Below, in pieces: positions 16,847-24,723 of a stretch of DNA of 56,987 nucleotides. The notes below the pieces were generated by a model, which was not told the origin of the DNA, did not search any database, and saw only the letters and a list, made by a program, of their open reading frames with translations. Every line of letters begins with the position of its first letter. Position 1 is the first letter of the stretch. Made by a program: the position numbers and the translations under genes. Source of the stretch: Elusimicrobiota bacterium (GTDB taxonomy: Bacteria; Elusimicrobiota; Elusimicrobia; JACQPE01); assembly GCA_016180815.1 (NCBI GenBank), contig JACPAN010000028.1, forward strand, positions 1 through 56,987, given 5' to 3'.

Positions 16847-18346
16847 ATGCGCGCCGCAACACCGGTTTTGATTTTGCTGCTGACGGCATCCGGGGCTCAA
16901 AAAATTTCAGCCCAAGGACAGCAATGTTTTTTCCCCGACGGCCCCAGCTCAAATTTTGCGGCCGATGACTATATCGACCAATTAAAAAGCGACATGGAGA
17001 ATCCTGATTATTTACAGGACATCGGCGGCGAAGAGGCGGTGCGCCAAAAAATAAGAAGCGGCGAATGGAACGTTTTCATGACTTTTGATGATGAGGCGGG
17101 ACGCTGGCAACTAGGTGTCGCCAATATCGCCGGCGGTTCCTGGGTGCCGATGGAAGAACAAGCCTGCCCAGCAGCCTGGTGCGCGCGCGTCAATCAAACG
17201 GACCCGGACGTGGCTTGCGTCCTGCCGAACGGAACCCTGGAATTTCTCGATTGCAATGATCCGCCGAGCAATGTTGAGTTATGCAAACTAGCCGGACAGC
17301 AAGTCGCTGATTTTTGTTCGCCGGGTTCAACATACCCGGCCTGCCAACCCCAAACGCCCCCGCAAACCGGCGAATGCGCCCCCGACACATCCTATGATCC
17401 GAGCACGGATTTGACTTGTTTCTGCCAAGTCACGGCCCCCGACGACCCGCGCTGCAAAACCCAATCGCAACCGTCGCCCACGCGCGCTTGCCGCATGCTG
17501 TCTGGTCCGGCGCTGACGCAAGCTCAGGCTGTTTTTGGGGAAGGGGCTCAGGTGGCTGTCTGCGATCCCCTGCCCGGTGAAGATGAGGCGGACGCGCCCA
17601 TAACAACCTGCCCGATGGATGCAGCGGCGATTGCGGCGGAAGGCGGTGATCTTTGCGCATTGGCCGGATACCGCCCCGGAGAGCAACAACCGGGAACCCA
17701 AACCTGCACCCAACTAGCCGGCCCTGCGCTGGCTGCGGCACGCCGAGATCACGGCAGTCCGACCGGTAATTTTGCCCAATGTCCCAATGGCTCCATTGTC
17801 AGTTGCGACGCTGGGTTGCCCGGTATCACCTGTGCGCCGGCTGGAACGCCGGTTCCCGGAGACGGGACAACAGCTTTGGCAGCCACGGGAGACGGCGCTC
17901 CTCCTGTCTTAACGCCGGGAGCGGGCGATGATCCGATTTCAGCTCCTCAATTAGGCTCCTCACGCCGGCGGCGCAATCAACTCGGCGGCTTTAACGCAGG
18001 GGATCCGGCTAATGCCGACTTCGACGGCAGCGGACGCCGGGGCACGCTTCAGCTGGCGGCGCACAACTTACCGGCTGATGGCGCGGATTCTTCCGATATG
18101 GCCAGGGTGGTACAACAGGCCGCGATCCTGGACGACCAACAACGCACAGAGGTGCGGCGCGGTCAACTGCCCCTCGCACCGCCGAGAAGCCTTCATCATC
18201 ATGGCGGCGTTTATGATGAGCTGGCCTTAGACACCACGAGCATGGAAGATTGCACCAGAGGGCTCATGCCCCGATGGGCTCGCGACGCCACCCATGCCTT
18301 GGACACTCTCTACGAATGCATCGGGCGAGTAGAGATGCTTCGATAA
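16847..18346 (+). CDS. Secreted cysteine-rich protein of unknown function
   Basis: A 499-residue protein with a signal peptide (MRAATPVLILLLTASGAQKISAQ). The first 340 mature residues hold many Cys, often in small Pro/Asp-rich loops (CQVTAPDDPRC, TCPMDAAAI), with repeated C-(K/R/T)-x-L-(A/S)-G motifs at roughly residues 145, 213 and 286, so it contains degenerate repeats. Next is a Gly/Asp/Pro-rich linker with an SSRRRRN basic stretch (about 375), then a His/Leu-rich tail with two more Cys (DCTRGL, YECIGR). Disulfide-stabilised surface protein is the best guess; no family is recognised. Upstream, TTGCCT and CATACT with a 17-nt spacer end 6 nt before the ATG. Confidence 0.6.
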   Translation: MRAATPVLILLLTASGAQKISAQGQQCFFPDGPSSNFAADDYIDQLKSDMENPDYLQDIGGEEAVRQKIRSGEWNVFMTFDDEAGRWQLGVANIAGGSWVPMEEQACPAAWCARVNQTDPDVACVLPNGTLEFLDCNDPPSNVELCKLAGQQVADFCSPGSTYPACQPQTPPQTGECAPDTSYDPSTDLTCFCQVTAPDDPRCKTQSQPSPTRACRMLSGPALTQAQAVFGEGAQVAVCDPLPGEDEADAPITTCPMDAAAIAAEGGDLCALAGYRPGEQQPGTQTCTQLAGPALAAARRDHGSPTGNFAQCPNGSIVSCDAGLPGITCAPAGTPVPGDGTTALAATGDGAPPVLTPGAGDDPISAPQLGSSRRRRNQLGGFNAGDPANADFDGSGRRGTLQLAAHNLPADGADSSDMARVVQQAAILDDQQRTEVRRGQLPLAPPRSLHHHGGVYDELALDTTSMEDCTRGLMPRWARDATHALDTLYECIGRVEMLR

Positions 18347-18379
18347 CCCGGCAAAACAAAATTCTGTATCCTTCCCTCA

Positions 18380-19351
18380 GTGTCCACCTTCGATATTCAC
18401 GTTCATATCGGCGGCATTGATCGCCGGACGACCGGCTGCTTCATGTCGCACCCGCAAAAAATCAAGCTCAAAAAAGAAATGCCGGGCTCGCTGCGTTGGC
18501 GCTTTCAAATCGCAGAATGGCTGGGACTTTTAGATAGCCAGGTTAAAAAACGCCTGTTTTCTTTTCTTAATGAAGGGCCTGTTGATTATGCGGTTGTTTT
18601 AGCCATGGACGGGGTTTATAACCGGGACGGATACTTGGATGAACAACGCACCAATTTTTATGTGCCCAATGAATATGTAATCGGCTTGGCCAAAGAGTGC
18701 AAAAAAGTGATCCCCGGAGCCAGCATTCATCCATTAAGGAAGGAATGGGAGGAAGAGTTTGAGCGCGTCGTTGCCTCCGGGGCGCGCCTGATCAAATGGC
18801 TGCCCTCATCACAAGGCTTTGATCCGGCTGATTCGCGCATTCTCCCCTTCTATAGAAAACTAGCAGCTAAAAAAATTCCTCTGCTGGTGCACACGGGCTT
18901 TGAGCATATTATCGTGGCCCCATCAGAGCAGCAGGTCTTCGGCGAACCGAAACGCTTGAACAACGCGCTCGAGGCCGGGGTGACGGTTATTATGGCCCAC
19001 TCAGGAACATCCGGAGGGCCGGGGGAGCCCGAATACTGGAATGATTTTATTGAACTGGCCAGGCGTTACCCGCATTGTTACGGAGATATGGCCGCGTTCA
19101 CGCATTGGACGCGCGTGGGCATTTTGCCCAAAATCATTCATCATGATTGGGTTCATGAGCGCCTAATTCACGGCAGCGACGCCACGCTTCAGCCCAGCCT
19201 CGATCAAATAAGCGGTTTGGTCGGCCGGGATTTAGCGGAGCGGCTAAAATCAAGCCAAAATCCTATCTACAAAGATTGGAAACTTAAAAAAGCCTTAGGT
19301 TTTCCAAATGAAATTTTTACCCGCGCCGGGCGCTTGTTGAGGCTGGACTGA
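18380..19351 (+). CDS. Amidohydrolase-type metal-dependent hydrolase (TIM barrel)
   Basis: A 323-residue enzyme of the amidohydrolase_2 type. The N-terminal strand FDIHVHIGG provides the first metal-binding H-x-H, VHTGFEH (about residue 178) the next His, IMAHSG (about 211) another, and IHGSDATL (about 272) the catalytic Asp after the last strands. Enzymes of this group hydrolyse or decarboxylate small molecules; the substrate is unknown. The start is a GTG at 18380. A TATCCT 7 nt upstream and the absence of a Shine-Dalgarno suggest a leaderless mRNA. Its 3' end almost touches that of the convergent HD-GYP gene (1-nt gap). Confidence 0.8.
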   Translation: MSTFDIHVHIGGIDRRTTGCFMSHPQKIKLKKEMPGSLRWRFQIAEWLGLLDSQVKKRLFSFLNEGPVDYAVVLAMDGVYNRDGYLDEQRTNFYVPNEYVIGLAKECKKVIPGASIHPLRKEWEEEFERVVASGARLIKWLPSSQGFDPADSRILPFYRKLAAKKIPLLVHTGFEHIIVAPSEQQVFGEPKRLNNALEAGVTVIMAHSGTSGGPGEPEYWNDFIELARRYPHCYGDMAAFTHWTRVGILPKIIHHDWVHERLIHGSDATLQPSLDQISGLVGRDLAERLKSSQNPIYKDWKLKKALGFPNEIFTRAGRLLRLD

Positions 19352-19352
19352 A

Positions 19353-20510
19353 TTATTCCCGGACCGGGCTCTTCATCACGGCTTCGATTTTTGACAAAGC
19401 GCCTTTAAATGCTTCGACGACCGCAGGGTCGAAATGTTTGCCCGCTTCCCCTTCGATATATTCCACGACCCGCTCAAAAGGCCACGGCGGCTTGTAAATG
19501 CGCTCCGTGGATAAGGCGTCGAACACATCGGCCATGGAAACGATGCGCGCCGCCAACGGGATTTGCTCGCCCTTTAATTTCCTGGGGTAGCCGGCGCCGT
19601 CATAACGCTCATGATGGGTCAAGGCCACTTCCCTGGCCAACTGCAGCATCGGTGATTGGGCGTCTTTTAAAATCTCATAGCCCAACAGAGTATGCCGCTT
19701 CATTTCATCATGTTCTTCCGGAGTAAAACGCCCCGGTTTTCTTAAAATCGAGTCGCGGATCGCTATTTTTCCGATATCGTGAAGCGGGCTTGCGAAGCGG
19801 ATCATCTCCACCGTTTGATCATCCAAGGCCATGGCCTTGGCCAGAACCGCCGAATAATCGCTAATTCTTTTTAGATGACGGGCCGTATCCTCCTGGTCCC
19901 GGTACTCGGCGGCCTGGGCCAAAATATAAATGGCCTCCAGATTCGAACGGCGCAGTTGATCGAGAAGCTGGGAAATTTCAAACGAACCGGATAATTGTCC
20001 GGACACCAGCTCCAAAAGCCCCTCGTCTTCCTTGCTGAATTTTGAGCCGCCTTTTTTATTGAACACTTCCAGCACACCGATGATTTCACTCGTCGAATTT
20101 TTCAAGGGGACAGCCAGGACCGACCCCGTCTTAAAACCGGAGAGCTCATCAAAGCGCGGATCAAAACGCTTATCGCGATAAGCGTTTTTGACATTGGCCG
20201 AGCGTCCCGTCCTGACCACATAGCCCGCGATGCCTTGGCTTACCGGGAAACGCAAGCTCGCCGTCATTCGGGTGTCCAGGCCGGTCGCGGAGCGGGCGAA
20301 CAGCTCTTCTTTTTTGGGATCGAGCAAAAAAATCGTCACGCGTTCGGCCGACAGCAGCTGTTTAATCTCTTTGCTTAAAAGACTTAACATTTCCACGGTG
20401 TTATGAAGAAGCAGAGAACGGCGATGGAAAGAAATCAACAAATGAAGCTTCTTTTTTTCCTCAAGAAGCTCTTTGATTCGTCCCAGACTTTTTTTGGCCG
20501 TCACGGGCAT
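19353..20510 (-). CDS. GAF and HD-GYP domain cyclic-di-GMP phosphodiesterase
   Basis: A 385-residue cytoplasmic protein. A basic coiled-coil start (about 1-45) leads into a GAF domain (about 35-185; ERVTIFLLDPKKEELFARSATG, PLKNSTSEIIGVLEVFNKKGG). The HD-GYP domain follows (about 195-375) with HDIGKIAI and HHERYDGAGYPRKLKGEQIPL, the metal-binding and signature residues all present. It should hydrolyse cyclic-di-GMP, controlled by a ligand of the GAF domain. The ATG at 20510 gives a normal N-terminus; a GTG at 20585 would overlap cutA by 37 nt. It lies downstream of tRNA-Arg and cutA on the same strand. Confidence 0.9.
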   Translation of the reverse strand: MPVTAKKSLGRIKELLEEKKKLHLLISFHRRSLLLHNTVEMLSLLSKEIKQLLSAERVTIFLLDPKKEELFARSATGLDTRMTASLRFPVSQGIAGYVVRTGRSANVKNAYRDKRFDPRFDELSGFKTGSVLAVPLKNSTSEIIGVLEVFNKKGGSKFSKEDEGLLELVSGQLSGSFEISQLLDQLRRSNLEAIYILAQAAEYRDQEDTARHLKRISDYSAVLAKAMALDDQTVEMIRFASPLHDIGKIAIRDSILRKPGRFTPEEHDEMKRHTLLGYEILKDAQSPMLQLAREVALTHHERYDGAGYPRKLKGEQIPLAARIVSMADVFDALSTERIYKPPWPFERVVEYIEGEAGKHFDPAVVEAFKGALSKIEAVMKSPVRE

Positions 20511-20548
20511 AGGATACGATTTTGAGGGGATGCTCGGATGTCCAACGA

Positions 20549-20875
20549 TCAGCGGCGTTCGCGGCTGACGGATCGGCGAACCCACTCAAGATAAGGCTTG
20601 TGGCCCGACGTCACCGGCAAGGCGATGATTTCCGGAATCGAATAGGGATGGATTTTGATAACGGCCTTTTTTAAACCCGGAAAACCGGCAACCGTGGTTT
20701 TTATGATCAACAAATGCTCCGCCGCCTGATCGACTTTCCCCTCCCAGAAAAAATGACTCGACACCGGTCCTATCACGTTGACGCAAGCCGCGACACCCAT
20801 GTCAACGAGCTTCCGGGCCATGGGCTTGGCCTTCGCTTTAGGAACCGTAACAAAACAAACAAGGATGTTAGTCAT
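20549..20875 (-). CDS. cutA: Divalent-cation tolerance protein CutA
   Basis: A 108-residue CutA1 with the ferredoxin-like fold motifs of the family: ILVCFVTVPKAKAKPMARKL, AACVNVIGPVSSHFFWEGKV, LLIIKTT, KIHPYSIPEIIALPV, YLEWV. The length is typical (about 105-115). The protein forms very stable trimers; its link to copper tolerance is historical and its real role is uncertain. The ATG at 20875 begins the conserved part, while longer in-frame starts would reach toward the tRNA. Confidence 0.95.
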   Translation of the reverse strand: MTNILVCFVTVPKAKAKPMARKLVDMGVAACVNVIGPVSSHFFWEGKVDQAAEHLLIIKTTVAGFPGLKKAVIKIHPYSIPEIIALPVTSGHKPYLEWVRRSVSRERR

Positions 20876-20913
20876 GGTTTCCGGTCTGCCGACCTCCAAC
20901 CATTTCCGCACAG

Positions 20914-20928
20914 ACCCGCTTCGCGGGT
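20914..20928 (-). terminator. Short hairpin between tRNA-Arg and cutA
   Basis: ACCCGC and GCGGGT pair around a TTC loop, a 6-bp GC-rich stem in the tRNA-Arg to cutA spacer. There is no T-run on the minus strand, so it is more likely a tRNA 3' processing or pausing element than a strong terminator. Confidence 0.3.
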
Positions 20929-20953
20929 ACCCCTGTTTGGTCACAAATCAATT

Positions 20954-21025
20954 TGTCCCCAGGTGGAATTGAACCACCATCTCTGCCTTCGGAGGGCAAC
21001 ACTCTATCCATTGAGCTATGGGGAC
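20954..21025 (-). tRNA. tRNA-Arg (CCG anticodon)
   Basis: On the minus strand the acceptor stem GTCCCCA pairs with TGGGGAC, with A as discriminator. The D arm is GCTC/GAGT. The anticodon stem TTGCC/GGCAG holds the loop CTCCGAA (anticodon CCG reading CGG). The T arm is GTGGT/ACCAC-like with TTCAATT. CCA is not encoded. The first 10 nt of the tRNA overlap the 3' end of the integrase gene, marking this as the element's attachment locus. Confidence 0.93.
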
Positions 21026-22089
21026 AATTGCCTGACTTTCAGGGAGTTTTGAACGTTCGGCAAGGCCGGTATCTGCCTTGGTGTCCAAAAAGTGTCCATC
21101 CCGGAGTCAAATTTGGCCATATTCACCGCCAAATGCCCGGTCGCCAAATGAGCATAACGCTGGGTCATCATGGGCGAGGCATGGCCTAAAATCTTCTGCA
21201 AGGCGGGCAAATCCTGGGTTTTCATGATGAAATGGCTGGCAAATGTGTGCCGCAAATCATGAAACCTGAAATCCCTGATACCCGCCCTCGTTAAAGCCTG
21301 ATCGAAATACCGTGCAATCATAATAATGGGAACATGAAATACCGGCCCCATGGTTTTAGGACCCATTGACACGAATACCCTGGCTAAGGTAGGGGCTATG
21401 GGAATTTCTCTGGCTTTTCCGCTCTTTGATTCCAAAACATAAAGCAGACGCCTCTCCAAATCCACGTTTTCCCATTTCAAATCCAAAATTTCTCCCCGTC
21501 TCATGCCGGTCCAAAGAGCGCAAGCCAGTAAAGGGAAAAGCCGGGGGTGGCACGATTCCAACAGCCGCGGAATTTCCTCTTTAGAAAGATATCTGAGCCG
21601 TTTATTGTTCTCCTGAAGTTTTTTAATTTTGACCGCAGGATTCGGCCCCATAAACTTGCCCCATTCAATGGCGCGGTTGAACACGCTTTTAATAATCGCC
21701 AAATGGCGGTTAAACGTAGCCGGCGAATTATGCTCCCTGAGCTTGGTCAGATAAGACAAAACATCCGTTGTTTTGACGGCGTCCAGCTTCTTATCACCAA
21801 AGGCTACTGTTATTCTTTGGATATAGTGCCTGGCATTACGTAGGCTTCTTGAATTAATGGCTCCGCGTTTATGTTTGGCGTAAAGCTCCCAATAAAGGCC
21901 GCACATTTCCGCAAAGCTGATGGTTTCCTTTTGCCGCTGCGGAAAAAATTTTCCTTCGGCGATTTCTGTTTTTCTTTTGGCCAAGGCCTCTTTGGCGAAG
22001 GACTTGCTGGGCCCGGCGCTTTCCCTAATGCGGCGGCCGTGGAAGTAATAATCAATGAACCAATTTCCGCCTTTTTTATAAATAGCCAT
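21016..22089 (-). CDS. Tyrosine recombinase / integrase
   Basis: A 357-residue phage-type integrase. An N-terminal arm-binding AP2-like region (about 1-45; YYFHGRRIRES) comes first, then a SAM-like core-binding domain (about 57-150), then the catalytic domain. The pentad is complete: R197 (TGMRRGE), Lys near 222-225 (SKSGKAR), H277-x-x-R280 (FHDLRHTFA), H303 (ILGHASP) and nucleophile Y312 (TQRYAHL). The reading frame ends inside tRNA-Arg, so the last three codons are made from the 5' end of the tRNA gene. It is followed on the same strand by an excisionase-like gene and a large element gene. This is the best marker of an integrative element lying to the right. Confidence 0.95.
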   Translation of the reverse strand: MAIYKKGGNWFIDYYFHGRRIRESAGPSKSFAKEALAKRKTEIAEGKFFPQRQKETISFAEMCGLYWELYAKHKRGAINSRSLRNARHYIQRITVAFGDKKLDAVKTTDVLSYLTKLREHNSPATFNRHLAIIKSVFNRAIEWGKFMGPNPAVKIKKLQENNKRLRYLSKEEIPRLLESCHPRLFPLLACALWTGMRRGEILDLKWENVDLERRLLYVLESKSGKAREIPIAPTLARVFVSMGPKTMGPVFHVPIIMIARYFDQALTRAGIRDFRFHDLRHTFASHFIMKTQDLPALQKILGHASPMMTQRYAHLATGHLAVNMAKFDSGMDTFWTPRQIPALPNVQNSLKVRQLSP

Positions 22090-22126
22090 GAAAAAGCCCC
22101 CTCATTATATAGCGATTGCCCGCAAT

Positions 22127-22333
22127 TCAGACGGCTGGCGCTCCGGCCTTTCTCTGCCCATCCACCCACCGGTCAATCTCCGTTTTGTCGAATCTCAGCG
22201 CCTTGCCCAGCTTAACGCAGGGTATCTTTCTAAAGAACACCCATTTGTAGACGGTTTTCTGGGAAACAGCCAGATATTGGGCTGTTTCTTTTGGAGTCAA
22301 GAGTCTTTTTGATTCTTCAATTTGCGTGTTCAT
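22127..22333 (-). CDS. AlpA/excisionase-like helix-turn-helix protein
   Basis: A 68-residue DNA-binding protein with a winged helix of the MerR/AlpA type (HTH_17): LLTPKETAQYLAVSQKTVYKWV, then the wing strand KIPCVKLGKALRFDKTEIDRWV. Such proteins act as excisionases or as regulators of integrase genes. It overlaps the upstream gene by 4 nt (ATGA) and lies 37 nt before the integrase, which supports a recombination-directionality role. The nearby 10-bp-phased repeats (23931-24488) are candidate binding sites; this is inference. Confidence 0.85.
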   Translation of the reverse strand: MNTQIEESKRLLTPKETAQYLAVSQKTVYKWVFFRKIPCVKLGKALRFDKTEIDRWVDGQRKAGAPAV

Positions 22334-23727
22334 CGAAATGATCCTCCTTTAGATACCTGATGATTTTTATCGCCGCAGTTATTAGACGGCACAACTAAAC
22401 CTGTTTTTTGACCGGCGCAGGCAAGTACAGCCCCCCACCACACAGCCTTAGCCGTGGCTTCATCGCGCCGAATCAAATAAAAATGATAAACAGAACGGAC
22501 GTTTTGATAAATAACCCCGCTTTTAAATCCAACGATGCTCAGGGCCCATATGCCGATCACAGCCATACACGCCTGCCCCCAGAGAAACCAAAAAAATACG
22601 TGAAGTCCTTCTTCAATGTAAGGCCGCTGTGCCTGTTCAAAAAAATAACGAGGGTCTTCGATCCGGACAGGGGCCTGAACCCGGCTTGGTTCGTATTTCT
22701 TCCAGACCCGATCTAAAAAATCCACATGGTCGGCCGCGTCGTCTTTTTTAACCTGTGGCTGGGAAACCGCTATTTTTTGCGTTAAATCGGCAGCGGCCGA
22801 TTCTTCATGAGCGCTGGGGCCGGTTTCTTCACCGGCCAGCGGCTCTTGCGGGGAATCCTTCTTTTCCGGCTCCGGCGGCCAAGTTCTGTTATCCAGCCCA
22901 AAGGAATAGCTCCCTCCCCGCGCATCCCAAAGCAGCCATTTGCTGTTTTCAATAATGTCCAGGGTCGTAAAATAGAAAAAAGGCGCATCTGGAAAAGGGC
23001 CTTCAAGTCCATCCATTAAAAAGCCCCTCAAAGAATTAACCAGGTTCTGATCCTTGCAGATATACCAGGCGGCCTTGATGCCGCGCCAATTCGTCAGTTC
23101 TCCAAAGGCTTCTTTGAGTTTGTCCCTGTTCTTTAGGGTTAATTCGACTTCAATGGCTACTTGAAAGCCGCCCTCTTCCTTGGAGCGCTTGAATCGGATC
23201 ATCCCGTCCGGGATTTTCTTATCGTTAGGGAATCGCTCCCGGATCATGCTTTCAGGCATATAGTCCGTGATCAAGGGATTCTTGGACAGGATTAAGCGGA
23301 CCCTGGCGCAAGCGATGCTGTGGTTGAAGACAACAGACTTATATTGGCCTGGATCGAAGCGGGAACGGACCCTTAGTTTTCCCTGGCCTTCCAAAAGCTT
23401 GTATCCGGCCGGCGTCAAACAATAGGCTTGTTTGGGCTTGCCGTAACTCTCAAAGGCGCGGATAATGCCTTCGTCTTTAAGTTGGGCTAAGACCTTGTAG
23501 GCATGACTCTCATTGGAATAAATCAGCTTGGCTTCATGAATCGTTAAAAAGTCATGTTCCGCCATCACCCCCATCAAATCCAGCATCTTGGGGGTTATGG
23601 TTAATCGTTCTTTTTCCTTTTCCGGTTTTAAATTGCCGTTTTCTTTTAATTCATCATTCCTATAAATCCCATTCCCCAAAGATTCCTCTTTCTTCCCTAT
23701 CTCAATCATCCCTTCCTCAACCCCCAT
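22330..23727 (-). CDS. Winged-helix / nuclease-like element protein with C-terminal membrane segments
   Basis: A 465-residue protein. Residues about 40-110 form a winged helix (LDLMGVMAEHDFLTIHEAKLIYS, VLAQLKDEGIIRAF). Residues 130-235 carry IPDGMIRF followed by QVAIEVELTLKNRDKL, a D...ExE pattern like a PD-(D/E)xK nuclease core, as in replication-relaxation-type plasmid proteins. Next comes a Pro/Glu-rich linker (about 290-335), then hydrophobic segments (FFWFLWGQACMAVIGIWAL; AVWWGAVLACAG). The membrane part is unexpected for a DNA-processing protein. GGAGG lies 8 nt before the start. It heads the operon excisionase-integrase and faces the inverted-repeat structure at 23776. Assignment to Replic_Relax is tentative; initiation or mobilisation of the element is a reasonable guess. 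Confidence 0.55.
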   Translation of the reverse strand: MGVEEGMIEIGKKEESLGNGIYRNDELKENGNLKPEKEKERLTITPKMLDLMGVMAEHDFLTIHEAKLIYSNESHAYKVLAQLKDEGIIRAFESYGKPKQAYCLTPAGYKLLEGQGKLRVRSRFDPGQYKSVVFNHSIACARVRLILSKNPLITDYMPESMIRERFPNDKKIPDGMIRFKRSKEEGGFQVAIEVELTLKNRDKLKEAFGELTNWRGIKAAWYICKDQNLVNSLRGFLMDGLEGPFPDAPFFYFTTLDIIENSKWLLWDARGGSYSFGLDNRTWPPEPEKKDSPQEPLAGEETGPSAHEESAAADLTQKIAVSQPQVKKDDAADHVDFLDRVWKKYEPSRVQAPVRIEDPRYFFEQAQRPYIEEGLHVFFWFLWGQACMAVIGIWALSIVGFKSGVIYQNVRSVYHFYLIRRDEATAKAVWWGAVLACAGQKTGLVVPSNNCGDKNHQVSKGGSFR

Positions 23728-23775
23728 TCCTTAGACCTCCAATCCTTCCCAACCGAGAGTCTTACCAATTGCCTC

Positions 23776-23925
23776 GCCCCCTGCCGTTTGGGAGACATTC
23801 ACCACCTAAACACCAGCTCACAGCATTGTTGTGCTTAGCTGGTGGGTGGAGGGTGGTCAGGGTTCGCGCCAGCGAAGACTGACCACCCTCCACCGCGAAA
23901 CAAAAGCCTCCAAACGGCAGGGGGC
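23776..23925. repeat. Nested inverted-repeat (cruciform-capable) structure
   Basis: An outer perfect 16-bp inverted repeat (23776-23791 with 23910-23925, arm GCCCCCTGCCGTTTGG) encloses two adjacent hairpins. The first has arms CACCAGCT (23811-23818) and AGCTGGTG (23837-23844). The second has a perfect 16-bp stem (23845-23860 with 23879-23894, arm GGTGGAGGGTGGTCAG) topped by TTCGC/GCGAA with loop GCCA. Together they can fold as a four-way junction in single-stranded DNA or RNA. It lies just upstream of the winged-helix/nuclease-like gene. A replication or transfer origin of the element, or a structured RNA, are both possible. Confidence 0.75.
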
Positions 23926-23930
23926 GGGAC

Positions 23931-24488
23931 ATTAACGCAATAAAACGAACAATTTCAAGAACGCCAGTGGCGGAAACCAAGGAAAGGGGGTACAAACCAA
24001 TACACCAGCCCCGTAGCTCAAGTTTACGCCAATGAAGCCGGTGGTGTATTCGTCGTGCATATGGCTTTTTCTTTGACCCCTCAAACTTCATAACCAGACT
24101 ATATAGCCCCTTGGGGCCAAAACATGAATTTGGCAAAACAAAGAATTAAGGAATAACGACTTATAACGAATCATAACGACCTCTCTGGTTCGGTAGGCTG
24201 TTTTCCGAGGGAGAGGAAAAGGCTGATCCAAAAGTTAGACATTAACGAGTTGTAACGTTGTTGAGGAGTATTGAGGCAAAGTGCGGAAAAAACAGGCTCC
24301 CCAAGCGCGACATCCGCATAAAGCCAAATTACGTCTGATCTCATGCCTCGCCATTAAAACCCAATAAGGGGACCGACAAAAAAGAAGGGAGCGGCGATGT
24401 TTACGATAATTTACGGTTGTTTACGGTTAACCGCAGGATTTCGTCGGGCTATTTTTCTTTAATTTTGTTTACGCTTGTTTACGAATTG
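23931..24488 (+). repeat. Ten-bp-phased direct repeats (iteron or arm-site candidates)
   Basis: This is gene-free DNA in which the pentamer TAACG or TTACG recurs in the same orientation at exact 10-nt steps. TAACG/AAACG at 23933 and 23943; TAACG at 24154, 24164, 24174; TAACG at 24243 and 24253; TTACG at 24401, 24411, 24421; TTACG at 24469 and 24479. A small inverted repeat AATACACC/GGTGTATT (23999-24006, 24043-24050) lies among them. One step per helical turn puts every site on the same DNA face, as in cooperative protein arrays. No other gene or RNA is evident from 23926 to 24645. Confidence 0.7.
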
Positions 24489-24645
24489 GTTTTGGGGTGC
24501 GGAAAAATCGAAGTTTAAGCATGCTTGATTCTTAGTCTATGTTCGCCGGTTTTTGCCCTTGAAAAAATCCCTGGGCAGCGTTAGGCTTGAACAGGATCGC
24601 AAAGAACGATCTTTTAAATTTCCAACTACAATAGCCGGGGGGGTC

Positions 24646-24723
24646 ATGAGCGAAAAAATTTTGATCGGAAACCATTGTCAAAGCCGCTCAATGCGACGAT
24701 TCTCTTCAATTTTTCCACCTTGA
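24646..24723 (+). pseudogene. Truncated start of a response-regulator gene
   Basis: A G-rich Shine-Dalgarno-like run precedes ATG and seven codons reading MSEKILI. The 22 nt from ATGAGCG to TTGATCG nearly repeat the start of the receiver gene remnant at 27007 (MSGKILIVEDD). After ATC the similarity stops and the frame ends at 24723, out of frame with the glycosyltransferase. A TACAAT box is at 24627-24632. It looks like the 5' scar of a deleted receiver gene. Confidence 0.45.

Noticed and set aside
23762-24136. A 124-codon minus-strand open frame over the inverted repeats
   Set aside because: The sequence has no domain look, it covers the nested inverted repeats and part of the phased repeats, and no ribosome site precedes it. 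The DNA structure explains the region better.
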